DNA from: Psychrosphaera haliotis
GTDB taxonomy: Bacteria; Pseudomonadota; Gammaproteobacteria; Enterobacterales; Alteromonadaceae
Assembly: GCF_039523615.1 (NCBI RefSeq)
Contig: NZ_BAAAFQ010000011.1
Span: 62,001-126,000 of the forward strand
Length of the DNA stretch: 64,000 bases
Direction of reading: 5' to 3'
Part shown: one piece after another, positions 35,165-44,952 of the stretch
Position numbering within the stretch: the stretch's first letter is position 1
Layout of the letters: each line of letters opens with the position of its first letter
The notes under the pieces: model-generated
What the model was told of the DNA's origin: nothing
Seen by the model: only the letters and a program-made list of their open reading frames with translations
Databases searched by the model: none
Position numbers and translations under genes: made by a program

Positions 35165-36583
35165 ATGAACGATCGCATTGACGTAAAGAACATCCCAGCT
35201 GACGTAAAGGTATACAAGCCTAAAGTAGATGAAAATGCAACCTATAACCTACGAAGTCGCATTTATGTGCGAGCAGTTAAAGGTTTGCATCAGGCTATAC
35301 GTCGTAAAATGGGTATATTCTTTTTAGGCTTATTTGCCTTATTGCCTTGGCTAAACTGGAATGGTCAACAAGCAATTTTATTGGATATTGTGAATCAACA
35401 ATTCAATATTTTTGGGCTAACGCTTTGGCCTCAAGATTTAACTATTTTCTCGTCATTGTTAATTATTTCTGCTTTCCTCCTGTTTGTTGTCACTACCTTC
35501 TATGGTCGAGTCTGGTGCGGATATATGTGTCCGCAAACCGTTTGGACCTTCATGTTTATTTGGTTTGAAGAAAAAATTGAAGGCTCAGCTAACAAACGTA
35601 AAAAGTTTGATTCCATGCCGCTTAGCTTTTCAAAGGTTTGGAAAAAAGGCTTAAAACATACTGCTTGGTGGGTTATTTCATTATTAACCTCACTTACCTT
35701 CATTGGTTATTTTGTGCCGGTTGATCAGTTATTCATCGACTTTTTCACCTTTGACTCTTCTGCCATGGTCGTAGGTTGGACCCTCTTTTTTGCAGGTTGT
35801 ACTTATGCAAACGCTGGCTGGATGCGTGAAATCATGTGTTTGCATATCTGCCCTTACGCTCGTTTTCAATCATCAATGTTTGATAAAGATACCTACACAG
35901 TTACCTATGACGCTGCACGTGGTGAGAAACGTGGTCCTCGCCCTAAAAAGGCAGATCCTAAAGAGATTGGTATGGGCGACTGTGTTGACTGTAACTTGTG
36001 TGTACAAGTTTGCCCAACCGGCATTGATATCCGAAATGGCTTACAGTACGAGTGCATAAACTGTGGTGCCTGTATTGATGCTTGTGATGAGACCATGGAC
36101 AAAATGAACTATCCAAAAGGTCTTATTTCTTATACTACTGAGCACAGCTTGGAAGGCAAACCAACCAAAAAGCTTCGTACTAAATTAATTGGCTATGGAT
36201 TAGTTACCGTAATAATGTCTGCTGCATTTGTATGGCAGGTAGTGTCACGTATCCCATTGGAACTAAACATTGAACGTGATAGAAATGCGCTTTATAGAGT
36301 TAATAACGATGGTTTAGTTGAAAACACATTTACTCTGCAAGTATTGAACAAGAGCCAGACAAATGCGACTTATTCAATTTCTGTTGACGGTTTATCCGAC
36401 TATGAGTTTTATGGCGAGCGTGAATTTGCGGTTGCGGCGGGCGAAGTGTACAACCAACCAATAAGTATTGCAGTTGACCCGGTTGAGTTAAAGCGCCCGG
36501 TAACTGGCATAACTATTATTATACGTAGCTCCAATGGTGAGTTAGAAGTTTCGGAAGAGACTCGATTTTTTAAGGGACGTTAA
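35165..36583 (+). CDS. ccoG: Cytochrome oxidase accessory protein CcoG (FixG/RdxA)
   Basis: The 472-residue protein has an N-terminal soluble part, several membrane helices with 'YGRVWCGYMCPQTVW', two ferredoxin clusters ('CVDCNLCVQVCP' and 'CINCGACIDACDE') and a C-terminal beta domain. This matches CcoG/RdxA, a copper reductase needed for cbb3 oxidase assembly. Length is normal. It is first in an operon, and its stop overlaps the srkA start by one base (TAATG). No cbb3 genes are in the window; aa3 genes are at 57-64 kb. Confidence 0.95.
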   Translation: MNDRIDVKNIPADVKVYKPKVDENATYNLRSRIYVRAVKGLHQAIRRKMGIFFLGLFALLPWLNWNGQQAILLDIVNQQFNIFGLTLWPQDLTIFSSLLIISAFLLFVVTTFYGRVWCGYMCPQTVWTFMFIWFEEKIEGSANKRKKFDSMPLSFSKVWKKGLKHTAWWVISLLTSLTFIGYFVPVDQLFIDFFTFDSSAMVVGWTLFFAGCTYANAGWMREIMCLHICPYARFQSSMFDKDTYTVTYDAARGEKRGPRPKKADPKEIGMGDCVDCNLCVQVCPTGIDIRNGLQYECINCGACIDACDETMDKMNYPKGLISYTTEHSLEGKPTKKLRTKLIGYGLVTVIMSAAFVWQVVSRIPLELNIERDRNALYRVNNDGLVENTFTLQVLNKSQTNATYSISVDGLSDYEFYGEREFAVAAGEVYNQPISIAVDPVELKRPVTGITIIIRSSNGELEVSEETRFFKGR

Positions 36584-37572
36584 TGTCACAATTTGATTTT
36601 TCAGAGCTAGGACCAGATTTAATTCTTGATGCAATTGAGTCAACGGGTATTTATCCGGAGTCTGGTCTTCTTGCATTAAATAGCTATGAAAACCGGGTTT
36701 ATCAGTTTGTAGCGGAAGAAAAGAAGCGCTACGTGGTGAAGTTTTATCGCCCTGAGCGCTGGAGCAACGAACAAATAATTGAAGAGCACAAGTTTAGTTT
36801 GGAATTGGCCGAACACGATATTGAAGCGGTTGCGCCTATTGAGTTTGACGGCAAAACCTTGCTTGAGTATGGCGGTCACCGCTTTAGCTTATTTCCAAGC
36901 GTAGGTGGCCGAATGTTTGAACTGGATGATTTAGATCATTTAGAGCGCTTAGGTCAACTGTTAGGAAGAATCCATAATATTAGTGACGCAAAACCGTTTG
37001 AACATCGTTTAACAATCAATATTAAACAAGACTTAATAGAAGCCGCCGAGTATCTAAGAAAAAGTGAACTTGTTCCAAGATATTTACAAGACGCCTTTTT
37101 CCAAGACCTTGATAAAGTCATAACGTTAAGCTGCCAACATTTGCCAAACAACCTGAAAAACATTCGCCTCCATGGTGATTGCCATACGGGTAATATTTTG
37201 TGGCAACTGGGTTCAGAATCAGATGACGCGGTACTTGTAGATTTTGATGACTGTATTACAGGCCCTGCCATTCAAGATATTTGGATGATGTTAAGTGGTG
37301 ATAGGCAACAACAAACGTTGCAGCTTGATACCATTATTGAGGGCTATGAAATGTTTAGGCCTTTTAATCACGAAGAATTTGCGATTATAGAGCCACTTCG
37401 TGCAAGGCGTATGCTTATGTATATGACTTGGTTAGCAAAAAGATGGTCTGATCCAGCTTTTCCAAGGAACTTTTCTTGGTTTAATACAGACAAATTCTGG
37501 GAACAACAAGTTTTAGCGCTTAAAGAGCAGCTCTCTGCGATAGAACAACCATTACTTAAGTTAGGATATTAG
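36583..37572 (+). CDS. srkA: Stress-response kinase SrkA (YihE/RdoA)
   Basis: The 329-residue protein has the family N-terminus 'NSYENRVYQF', a 'RYVVKFYRPERW' ATP-binding strand, the catalytic 'HGDCHTGNIL' and the metal motif 'DFDDCITGPA'. SrkA is a Ser/Thr kinase that counters stress-induced death and lies directly upstream of dsbA in many gammaproteobacteria, as here (71-base gap). Confidence 0.95.
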   Translation: MSQFDFSELGPDLILDAIESTGIYPESGLLALNSYENRVYQFVAEEKKRYVVKFYRPERWSNEQIIEEHKFSLELAEHDIEAVAPIEFDGKTLLEYGGHRFSLFPSVGGRMFELDDLDHLERLGQLLGRIHNISDAKPFEHRLTINIKQDLIEAAEYLRKSELVPRYLQDAFFQDLDKVITLSCQHLPNNLKNIRLHGDCHTGNILWQLGSESDDAVLVDFDDCITGPAIQDIWMMLSGDRQQQTLQLDTIIEGYEMFRPFNHEEFAIIEPLRARRMLMYMTWLAKRWSDPAFPRNFSWFNTDKFWEQQVLALKEQLSAIEQPLLKLGY

Positions 37573-37643
37573 TCTCCACTTTTAAGTTGTAATCTTGTAT
37601 CGTTGTCGCAATAATTATTAAAAATTTTTAAGGGTAGTATTGA

Positions 37644-38285
37644 ATGAAGAAGTTATTGAGCCTATTGGCTGTATGCCTATTAAGCCTTTCTGTTTCTGCG
37701 GAAACATTAAAAGAAGGCGTTCATTATGAAGTTATTGGTGAAAAAGCAACGTCAACACCAGAAATTAAAGAGTTCTTTTCGTATTACTGTCCGCATTGTT
37801 TCACTTATGAACCTTTAGCAAAACGTCTGTCAGCAAAAGCAGATAACGGTAATTTCAAGTTTGAAAAAAGCCACGTCGATTTTTTAAGAGCAGCGGGTCC
37901 AGACATCCAGTTTATGCTAACTAAAGCATTGGTGGCGGGAGACAGATTAAACAAGCCAGAAATAAGCGATGCGATATTCCAATACATTCATAAAAACCGC
38001 TCTGTATTCACAAGTGAAAAAGACGTGCGCCAAATATTCATCGCGAACGGTGTTAGTGGCGAAGAGTTCGAAAAAACGTTTAATAGCTTTGGTGTTAAGG
38101 CACAAGCTAAAAACATGAAAAAGCTACAAGATGAATATGCAAGTAAACGCATTTTAACGGGCGTTCCAACGTTTGTTGTTAATGGCAAATACAAAATCCT
38201 TAGCAAAGGCTTTAATGCACGTACTTATGGTGAGCTATTTGATCAAATAGAAAGTGCCGCACTTGAGCTAGTTAAGAAAAAGTAA
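37644..38285 (+). CDS. dsbA: Thiol:disulfide oxidoreductase DsbA
   Basis: The 213-residue protein has a signal peptide cleaved after about residue 19 (SVSA-E) and the thioredoxin-fold active site CPHC at 49-52, with a later cis-proline segment 'GVPTFVVNG'. It forms disulfides in exported proteins, including probably the secreted proteases in this window. The srkA-dsbA order is ancestral for the group. Confidence 0.95.
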   Translation: MKKLLSLLAVCLLSLSVSAETLKEGVHYEVIGEKATSTPEIKEFFSYYCPHCFTYEPLAKRLSAKADNGNFKFEKSHVDFLRAAGPDIQFMLTKALVAGDRLNKPEISDAIFQYIHKNRSVFTSEKDVRQIFIANGVSGEEFEKTFNSFGVKAQAKNMKKLQDEYASKRILTGVPTFVVNGKYKILSKGFNARTYGELFDQIESAALELVKKK

Positions 38286-38294
38286 TTATTTTCA

Positions 38295-39080
38295 TTGATT
38301 AGTGAATTACTAGCACCATGGCGAACAGCTAAACATACTGTAAAGCCTGGTGCTTTTTTTATCTCTTTAACTAGCTTTGAGGCGCCCTTGCCTTATACAG
38401 TTAAAGTGCATCAACGACGTAAACGTTTAGCAATTGAAATTCACCAGGGCGAAGTAGTCGTAAAAGCCCCTCTTCTATGCACTCACAATTTGGTAGAAAC
38501 CTTCCTAAACCAACAACAGCGTTGGCTAAAAGCTCGATTAACCATTGCAGCAACAAAACCATCTTTCATACGTGAGTACAAAAACGGCGAGCCTATTTGG
38601 TTTATGGGAAAACCTCTAGAACTAAAAGTCGTGAAAACACACCAAACTTCCTGGCACTATCTCCCTGACCAAAACACATTAATGATCAGTCTTTCTGGTC
38701 GCGTGAAAAATCGAGACATTCAAGTTAGGCAACAGCTTCATCAGTTTTATCTTCACAAGGCACAACAATATCTGCCGACACTATTAAAGCAGTGTGAAGA
38801 TAAAACGCGCCTCTCTAGCACTGCTCTTGAGTTTAAGTTTTATCAATGGCGATGGGGATGTTGTTATAACAACGGTAAAATAATTCTTAATCCGCTGCTG
38901 ATGGCTGCCCCTGAGTCGGCTATTGAATGCGTGATAATTCATGAGTTGTGTCACCGTAAACATATGAATCATAGTAAACAGTTTTGGCAGTTGAATGCAG
39001 AGTTCTGTGATGAGTGTGGCCAAACAAAAAACTGGTTAAAAGCACACCATGATGAAGTGTATTTACCAACGCCTAAGTAA
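38295..39080 (+). CDS. YgjP-like M48-type metallopeptidase
   Basis: The 261-residue protein starts with TTG. The C-terminal zinc site HELCH with 'NHSKQFW' following is the YgjP/DUF45 (WLM-related) signature, and 'FYQWRWGCC' before it matches the family's 'RWGSC' block, here with an extra Cys. These are cytosolic putative proteases of unknown substrate. It follows dsbA with a 9-base gap and is convergent with the next gene. Confidence 0.85.
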   Translation: MISELLAPWRTAKHTVKPGAFFISLTSFEAPLPYTVKVHQRRKRLAIEIHQGEVVVKAPLLCTHNLVETFLNQQQRWLKARLTIAATKPSFIREYKNGEPIWFMGKPLELKVVKTHQTSWHYLPDQNTLMISLSGRVKNRDIQVRQQLHQFYLHKAQQYLPTLLKQCEDKTRLSSTALEFKFYQWRWGCCYNNGKIILNPLLMAAPESAIECVIIHELCHRKHMNHSKQFWQLNAEFCDECGQTKNWLKAHHDEVYLPTPK

Positions 39081-39093
39081 CATGCTCTAATAC

Positions 39094-40131
39094 TTATGCT
39101 ACTGCAGTGAACTGACTAGATGGGTCCGTGTCTTCTACGTAACTTGTATTATATCGTTGTGCTATGACGCTTGAGGCTTTTTGAAGTTGAGCGCTCTCAA
39201 CGTTTGACGAATAGCTTTGTGAGCTGTTTGATGAATTGTTTTCTGTACCGCTTTGCGAACCGGTTGGTGAAGTTACGCCATCATCTACCGCTTGATCAAA
39301 TGAACTTTTTACTGACGCTGCTGCGTCTTGCCTCTTCTGCTCAGACTCCCTTACGAGCTCCACACGTGCTTCTGCGATGTTTTGACTTGCTTCCGCCGCT
39401 ACCTTTCTATCTTGCGAAGAAGGTTCCGCTGGAGCTAACGCTGCGGCTTTAACCGTTTGCATTTTTTCTATTGTTTCTTGTGGCGTTGCGCCTTTAGACA
39501 CATCAATTGAAACTTCACCACCTACAGCATACTTTTTACCGTCTGGCCCAGTTTGATATTCATAACTTGGAGCACCAGCATAACTACCACCAACAGCGGC
39601 GTGCGCTAGTTCATGATTTCGCACTTCCATGTCTCGAGCTGATAATTGCTGAATTTCGCTTAGTTCTTGCTGACGTTGTTGTTCATCAGCCTTTTTTGAC
39701 TCATCACTTTGTGCCGATTCATCGCCGCTTTCACCTTTAACAGCATTTGTAATGTCTGAAGGATCATCACTAGCTGCGTTGTCCGTTTGTTCTTGATCTG
39801 ACGGTGCGCTATTAGACTCTTGGTTTTGATTTTGATTTGAGCTTTGTTCTTGGTTTTGACTGTTCTCTTGGTTTTGACTGCCCTGTTCGCCACCTTGTGG
39901 ATCGTCAGGAATAACCTTGTTACTTTGAGGTGAAATTCGCTCATAAGTTACATCTTCGGTAATTGGTGAACGAGCTTCTTGATCTCTCGATTTTTGTGGG
40001 ACGTTTGCCTCTACCTTTACCGGAGCTGGAACCACTTCTTTAATGGCATTACTACGCACTAACGCTTCAGTAGAAGGTACTGATGCATTCACAACTACTT
40101 GTGGAATATGCGGAGGAATATTTAATGACAT
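39094..40131 (-). CDS. SprA-related putative metalloprotease
   Basis: The 345-residue protein has a long low-complexity Q/N/S/E-rich region (about 60-150). A conserved core follows ('RDMEVRNHELAHAAVGGSY'), with HELAH as the metal site, then 'YQTGPDGKKYAVGGEVSID', which defines the SprA-related family. An AAGGTAAC site precedes the start. The family occurs in flagellated bacteria and its role is unknown. The linker carries tandem QNQ-like repeats. Confidence 0.83.
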   Translation of the reverse strand: MSLNIPPHIPQVVVNASVPSTEALVRSNAIKEVVPAPVKVEANVPQKSRDQEARSPITEDVTYERISPQSNKVIPDDPQGGEQGSQNQENSQNQEQSSNQNQNQESNSAPSDQEQTDNAASDDPSDITNAVKGESGDESAQSDESKKADEQQRQQELSEIQQLSARDMEVRNHELAHAAVGGSYAGAPSYEYQTGPDGKKYAVGGEVSIDVSKGATPQETIEKMQTVKAAALAPAEPSSQDRKVAAEASQNIAEARVELVRESEQKRQDAAASVKSSFDQAVDDGVTSPTGSQSGTENNSSNSSQSYSSNVESAQLQKASSVIAQRYNTSYVEDTDPSSQFTAVA

Positions 40132-40238
40132 TAACTAATGTTACCTTTTCAAAGTTACAATTAATAAAAAACTAAAATGTGTCAAAGTTAAACCTGAACG
40201 AAGGTTTCGTACGATACCTTAGACCTATACCTCAGAAT

Positions 40239-40520
40239 CTATACCTTGGTATCGATAAGTGTGCCAACAACTTCATCTGCTGTTTGAATCACTTTAATAT
40301 TTGCTTTCGCTAAATGCTCATTTACCACTAAATTAACAGCTTCAGTAGTTAAACTGACCTGCGGGGCTTGTTGTACAGCCTCTGTCGCGCCTTCGGCCGC
40401 GGAATTAGCATCAAGATTTAGTTTGCTAATATTGTCTGCAGCTTGCGCTAAACCTCGTTCGGCGGTTTGATAACCATTTAAGCCCGACTGTATCGCACTT
40501 GGAATAGATTTTAGTTCCAT
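40239..40520 (-). CDS. Short flagellar rod/hook-like protein
   Basis: From the ATG at 40520 (AGGTG six bases before) the 93-residue product has an N-terminal 'SGLNGYQTAERGLAQAADNIS' helix and a C-terminal 'AKANIKVIQTADEVVGTLIDTKV' helix. Both resemble the terminal coiled-coil segments of flagellar rod and hook proteins (FlgC, FlgE, FlgG), joined without a middle domain. It lies apart from flagellar genes, next to the SprA-related gene. It may be a real mini-rod-like protein. Confidence 0.7.
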   Translation of the reverse strand: MELKSIPSAIQSGLNGYQTAERGLAQAADNISKLNLDANSAAEGATEAVQQAPQVSLTTEAVNLVVNEHLAKANIKVIQTADEVVGTLIDTKV

Positions 40521-40627
40521 GAACACCTCTGAATTAAACTTCTACTCGAAGTACAATTATTAACCACTTTAGGCATTTTTTAAAGTGATTATTTGCTATA
40601 TAAAATCTGCTTTATAGACCTATTTCA

Positions 40628-41365
40628 TTACAGAGTTTGTAACCACTTAATAAATTGTTCTTTTTTCGAAATAAATGGGGCATGTGATACGCCAGGCATT
40701 ACCGTTATTTTTGCACCTGGTAACAAGTCTATAAGTTTTTGCTCAACACTATTTGGCACCAAAGAGTCTAGGCGACCTAAAAGAGCATTCACAGGCATAG
40801 TTAATGAGGAAAACTCTTCTCTCAAGTCAACATTTTGAAGCATTGTTAAACCAGCATCTAAAGCTTCAATTTTTGGGTCAGGCACAGAAAACACCCAATC
40901 CTGAATTAGTTTTAAATCTGCTCGCATCGACTCGCTACCTAACGCCTGTATCTTTAAAAAGCGCTTTACCGTGTCTTTATGATCAACCAGCAGTTGCTTT
41001 GAAAACATCGCCAATACATTCGGCTTTATACCAGGCCAGTCGCCTTCTTCCATAAACTTAGGTGTACTTGCAACTAAACCAACGCCTACCGTTAAATCTG
41101 GGTATTGCTGAGCAAATTTGATTGCCAACAAACCTCCTAAAGACCAACCAACAATATGACTTGGCTTTTTAACTACAGATTTTAACCAACCCGCAAGTTC
41201 GTCGATATCATAACGTTCAAGTGTTTCTGTGTTGTTGCCATAGCCGGGCATATCCACGACGGTCACTCTGCTTAATAGCTCAGGGCTAAGTGAATCTAAT
41301 ACACCGTTCCAAATTTGTTTATTCATTCCCCATCCATGGATCAGGATTATTGGCGCATCATTCAT
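40628..41365 (-). CDS. bioH: Pimeloyl-ACP methyl ester carboxylesterase BioH
   Basis: The 245-residue alpha/beta hydrolase has the oxyanion 'IHGWGMN', nucleophile S75 in GWSLGG, a catalytic-Asp segment near 'GRLDSLVP' and His in 'VSHAPF'. It frees pimeloyl-ACP for biotin synthesis. The gene is divergent from comF with overlapping 5' ends, the usual arrangement in gammaproteobacteria. Confidence 0.9.
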   Translation of the reverse strand: MNDAPIILIHGWGMNKQIWNGVLDSLSPELLSRVTVVDMPGYGNNTETLERYDIDELAGWLKSVVKKPSHIVGWSLGGLLAIKFAQQYPDLTVGVGLVASTPKFMEEGDWPGIKPNVLAMFSKQLLVDHKDTVKRFLKIQALGSESMRADLKLIQDWVFSVPDPKIEALDAGLTMLQNVDLREEFSSLTMPVNALLGRLDSLVPNSVEQKLIDLLPGAKITVMPGVSHAPFISKKEQFIKWLQTL

Positions 41366-42121
41366 AAGTCACTTATACCTAAATTCTATTTAAAATTATC
41401 GGCCCAAAGGCGAACCGTTATTGATCAATTATTGACGAAGTTTACTTGGATTATTCCCTTCATTCAAAGTGTGGCCCCCTGTTGTTTATGTAATGAAAAA
41501 ATAAAACAAACCCGAAGGTATCAGGTGCCAACTCTGTGCAGGGTTTGTTTTAATGATTTACGCTTTTTACCCAACGGATTGGACTTAACTCAAACTGAAA
41601 TAATGGCTCAACTTGTTTGTGATAATGTTGATGGCATTGCCACCATTGGAGACTATAGCTGGCCTTTATCAATGTGGCTTAGCCAGCTTAAATTTTCGCA
41701 GGAGCTGCAAGCTAGTCGGTTAATTGGATACCTTTTAGCGCGCCAAGTTGAACAACAAAACTGGCCTGAAATCGATCTTGTATGTGCCCTTCCACTTCAT
41801 CCGTTAAGGTGGGTTTCTCGCGGGTATAATCAGTCTGTGCTTATCATGTCTGCCTTTTTAAAGGAGATTGAAATTCCTGTATATACAGGTTTAGTTCGAC
41901 ATAAATATACTAGAGCACAGTCGGCTAGTAATAGAGAAAAACGCTTAACCAATATTGCCAATGCGTTTATTGCCATAGAGCCAATTTTAGATAAAAAAGT
42001 ATTATTGATAGACGATGTTCTGACAACGGGCGCAAGCATAAAAGCCGCTACCCTTGCCTTAAAGAACGCAGGCGCCACAGACGTTTATATTGCCTGTGGC
42101 GCAACACGTTTGTTTATTTAA
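41336..42121 (+). CDS. comF: ComF-family phosphoribosyltransferase-like protein
   Basis: Starting at the internal ATG at 41336, the protein has two Cys pairs ('CCLC' and 'CRVC', a zinc finger) and a PRTase motif 'VLLIDDVLTTGASI' near the end. ComF/GntX proteins take part in DNA uptake in competent species. An upstream ATG at 41315 would deepen the overlap with bioH. It ends 4 bases into the convergent peptidase gene. Confidence 0.9.
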   Translation: MDQDYWRIIHKSLIPKFYLKLSAQRRTVIDQLLTKFTWIIPFIQSVAPCCLCNEKIKQTRRYQVPTLCRVCFNDLRFLPNGLDLTQTEIMAQLVCDNVDGIATIGDYSWPLSMWLSQLKFSQELQASRLIGYLLARQVEQQNWPEIDLVCALPLHPLRWVSRGYNQSVLIMSAFLKEIEIPVYTGLVRHKYTRAQSASNREKRLTNIANAFIAIEPILDKKVLLIDDVLTTGASIKAATLALKNAGATDVYIACGATRLFI

Positions 42122-44730
42122 TAACGAACCGCAGGGGCCATAAATAAACTATTCACAAATAAACGGTTTGAACCGTACATTATTGCTCTAAAGTTAGGGT
42201 TATCCGTCATTCCGATTACCACTCCTCGGCCCATTCTTTGCGCTACTAGTCCAGTCGCTCCGGCAATTTTTTCTACGTTGGTATTGTCGGCATAACCAGC
42301 CATTAAAGGCTTGTCGGTATAAGTTGCTACTGCGCTAAAAGGTACTTTTGGTGTTAACAATAAGTCTGTGCGGTTTTTAAATAGCGCAATAGTATTGTTT
42401 GTTAAACCAAAGGTCAGCGGGTGCGACAAATCAAGCTTTGCTTCAAAGAAAGCACCAGCTACACGTTGCTTACCGCCTAGCGCTTCTTTATCGCCAAACT
42501 TTAAATCGTCCGTATTAAAACGCTTATACATTTCGCTTTGAGCAATAGTGTCTACTTTTAAAAGCCCTTCTTTGGCCAACCATAGCGCAGCACGTTTTTG
42601 TCCCCAAACTGTACCGCCTTGCCTAGCAAACTCTTTTAAATCATCAGCTAACGATTCATCTTTTTTAGAGTAGCTGCCGTCTGTTAATACAACGTGCGTG
42701 TAATCCGATAGGTTTACATAACCTAAACTGCTTTTATTTATGATGGTCGGAGAAAAGCCAACATGACTATCTAGCATGTACCAAGCTTCGCCCACTTCAT
42801 ATAGGTTTGCACCCATGCCGCCCACCATTAGCACTTTTGGCAAGGTAACAGGCATCATTAGTCGGCTACCTAAATCAATGCCCGTAGATGTTAAGCCACT
42901 TTTGATTGTAGATACGCTAACAGGATATTTGGCCAACGCTTTGTTGACCTTGTTTTGCCAACCTTCTTGTTGCAAACCTGCATTAATTAACATTGTGCCT
43001 GCCGCAAATGCCTTCGCCTTTTGACCACTTGTTGTATTTGATTTGATGCTAGCAATGGTGTTTGCATTAAATGGTTTAAGCGCAGCTCTTACTTTAATTC
43101 CGTTATTTAATAGCTCATAAACAAGTGCTGGAGCGTTAAAGTCATGCCAATCGATAGCAATGCTATATGCTGAGTTCATATCAAGTTTGGCGGCTGTATT
43201 TTGCGGTAACTGCCAAGGTGTGTTTGACAGCTTTAACTTTCTTGCAGACTCTACTTTTTCAAATTGAATATTAAACGCGTACGCTAAATTCCAGCTCGAT
43301 ACATCGTAAAATGTATTGTCGTTAAACGATGTTTGAGTTGAGAATATTGATTGAATTAGTCTGACTTGTGGTTGATTTAAAGGCAGGTAAACAGAATTTG
43401 ATGCAATTACCTTTTTACCGTTCACTTTAGTATCAGAGTTTAACGCGTAAGATTTAATATTATGTTTAGATAAAAGCGCTAACAGTTTATTAAGTCTTGT
43501 TTTGTCGTTTTTCTCAGTTAATAAATAACCATCAAAATCGGCTTTTTTTACTAAGCTTTTAACGCTCGATTTAAATTCGTCTTGAAAGCTTTTTAAGTCA
43601 TCACTACTTTCCAGGCTGCCTTCTAACGTTGAAAACGAAGACATTACTTGATGTTTAATAGTAGTAGGGAAATCTAAATCACCGTTAATCGATTCTTGAA
43701 TGTGACCGCGGCTAGAGGCTTGCTCAAACAAAATACCAATACTGCCGTGCAAATCAGGATACGTTGAACCTTTACCTGCATAAAAGTCGTCAAAAGCTTC
43801 TTCAGTAAAATAAAGTTTGTTTGCTTCATCAAAGGCTTTTGCATGATACGTGGCTAACTGTTTAGTCAGCGCTACGTTTTTATCTGGCGTTAATGGATTT
43901 TTTCGCGAAGGAATACCTGGCTGGAAAAAGAACGAGCTGTTTGTGCCCATTTCATGGTGATCCGTTAATACATGCGGACGCCATTGTTGATATTCAGCAA
44001 TTCGCGCTTGCGACTCTGGATGTTGTAGCAATAACCAATCACGGTTTAAGTCAAACCAATACTGATTTACGCGACCACGAATCCAACCTTGATTATGTTC
44101 ACGGTTATTTGGGTCTTTGTTAATGTTTTTACCTTTGTGCTGATTGGCCCAAAGCGCAAAACGACTCAAACCATCAGGATTTAGGCTTGGGTCAATAATA
44201 ATCACCATTTCATCTAAGTACTGATTAACCATCGCGCTGTTTGAGGCCGCTAAATAATACGCCACCAACATTGAGGCATTGCTACCCGATGATTCATCAC
44301 CGTGCACGCTGTAATTTAGGTTCACAATAAGCGGTGCTGACTTGCCATTTGAGTTGTTTTTCTTATTTTCATTAAAATACTCAGAGCGCTGCTTTTTAAG
44401 GTTTTCTAACGAACTAAAACGATTTGGATTAGTAATAGTGACATGCAACAACTCTCGTTGCTGATGTGAATAACCAATGGTTTTCACTTCTACTCGGTCA
44501 CTGGCCGCGGCTAACGCTTTATAATAAGCCACCAGCTGGTCATGCCTTACGTGCCATTCACCCACTTGGTAACCCAATACAGATTCTGGGGTTGGGACTG
44601 CTTGATTGTAGTTTTCAGCAGGCAAATAAAACGATAATTCATTATGTAGCGGTGTTTTTGCAGCCGCTGTAAATGACAATGCTAAAAGCAGTAAAAAGGC
44701 TGTTTTTACTGTTGAGATAAGTTTATTCAT
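42118..44730 (-). CDS. Secreted M14 zinc carboxypeptidase
   Basis: The 870-residue protein has a signal peptide (about 1-24) and an M14 domain with 'HGDESSGSNAS' (H-x-x-E zinc motif), 'NPDGLSRFA' (N-P-D-G) and 'DHHEMGTNSSFFF'. The C-terminal half is a large domain with repeated hydrophobic strands, plausibly for substrate or surface binding. It is an exported carboxypeptidase. No clear operon partner is visible. Confidence 0.88.
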   Translation of the reverse strand: MNKLISTVKTAFLLLLALSFTAAAKTPLHNELSFYLPAENYNQAVPTPESVLGYQVGEWHVRHDQLVAYYKALAAASDRVEVKTIGYSHQQRELLHVTITNPNRFSSLENLKKQRSEYFNENKKNNSNGKSAPLIVNLNYSVHGDESSGSNASMLVAYYLAASNSAMVNQYLDEMVIIIDPSLNPDGLSRFALWANQHKGKNINKDPNNREHNQGWIRGRVNQYWFDLNRDWLLLQHPESQARIAEYQQWRPHVLTDHHEMGTNSSFFFQPGIPSRKNPLTPDKNVALTKQLATYHAKAFDEANKLYFTEEAFDDFYAGKGSTYPDLHGSIGILFEQASSRGHIQESINGDLDFPTTIKHQVMSSFSTLEGSLESSDDLKSFQDEFKSSVKSLVKKADFDGYLLTEKNDKTRLNKLLALLSKHNIKSYALNSDTKVNGKKVIASNSVYLPLNQPQVRLIQSIFSTQTSFNDNTFYDVSSWNLAYAFNIQFEKVESARKLKLSNTPWQLPQNTAAKLDMNSAYSIAIDWHDFNAPALVYELLNNGIKVRAALKPFNANTIASIKSNTTSGQKAKAFAAGTMLINAGLQQEGWQNKVNKALAKYPVSVSTIKSGLTSTGIDLGSRLMMPVTLPKVLMVGGMGANLYEVGEAWYMLDSHVGFSPTIINKSSLGYVNLSDYTHVVLTDGSYSKKDESLADDLKEFARQGGTVWGQKRAALWLAKEGLLKVDTIAQSEMYKRFNTDDLKFGDKEALGGKQRVAGAFFEAKLDLSHPLTFGLTNNTIALFKNRTDLLLTPKVPFSAVATYTDKPLMAGYADNTNVEKIAGATGLVAQRMGRGVVIGMTDNPNFRAIMYGSNRLFVNSLFMAPAVRY

Positions 44731-44952
44731 GGTTATCAGTAGCCATCTTTTATTATTAATTAAGCTAAAGATAACAAGTAACTATATAAAACAACAAGTC
44801 TGACTAAAAGTTAGTCGTTGAATAACTGTAAACAGGGGTTTATTTGTTAAAAATTGCCCAAACATATAGATAACTAAAAGGCGTCAAGGTTGCAGTAAAT
44901 AAGCGATAGACGTATCATTGCAAATAACCGAGTAAATTAGTCAGATATTATT

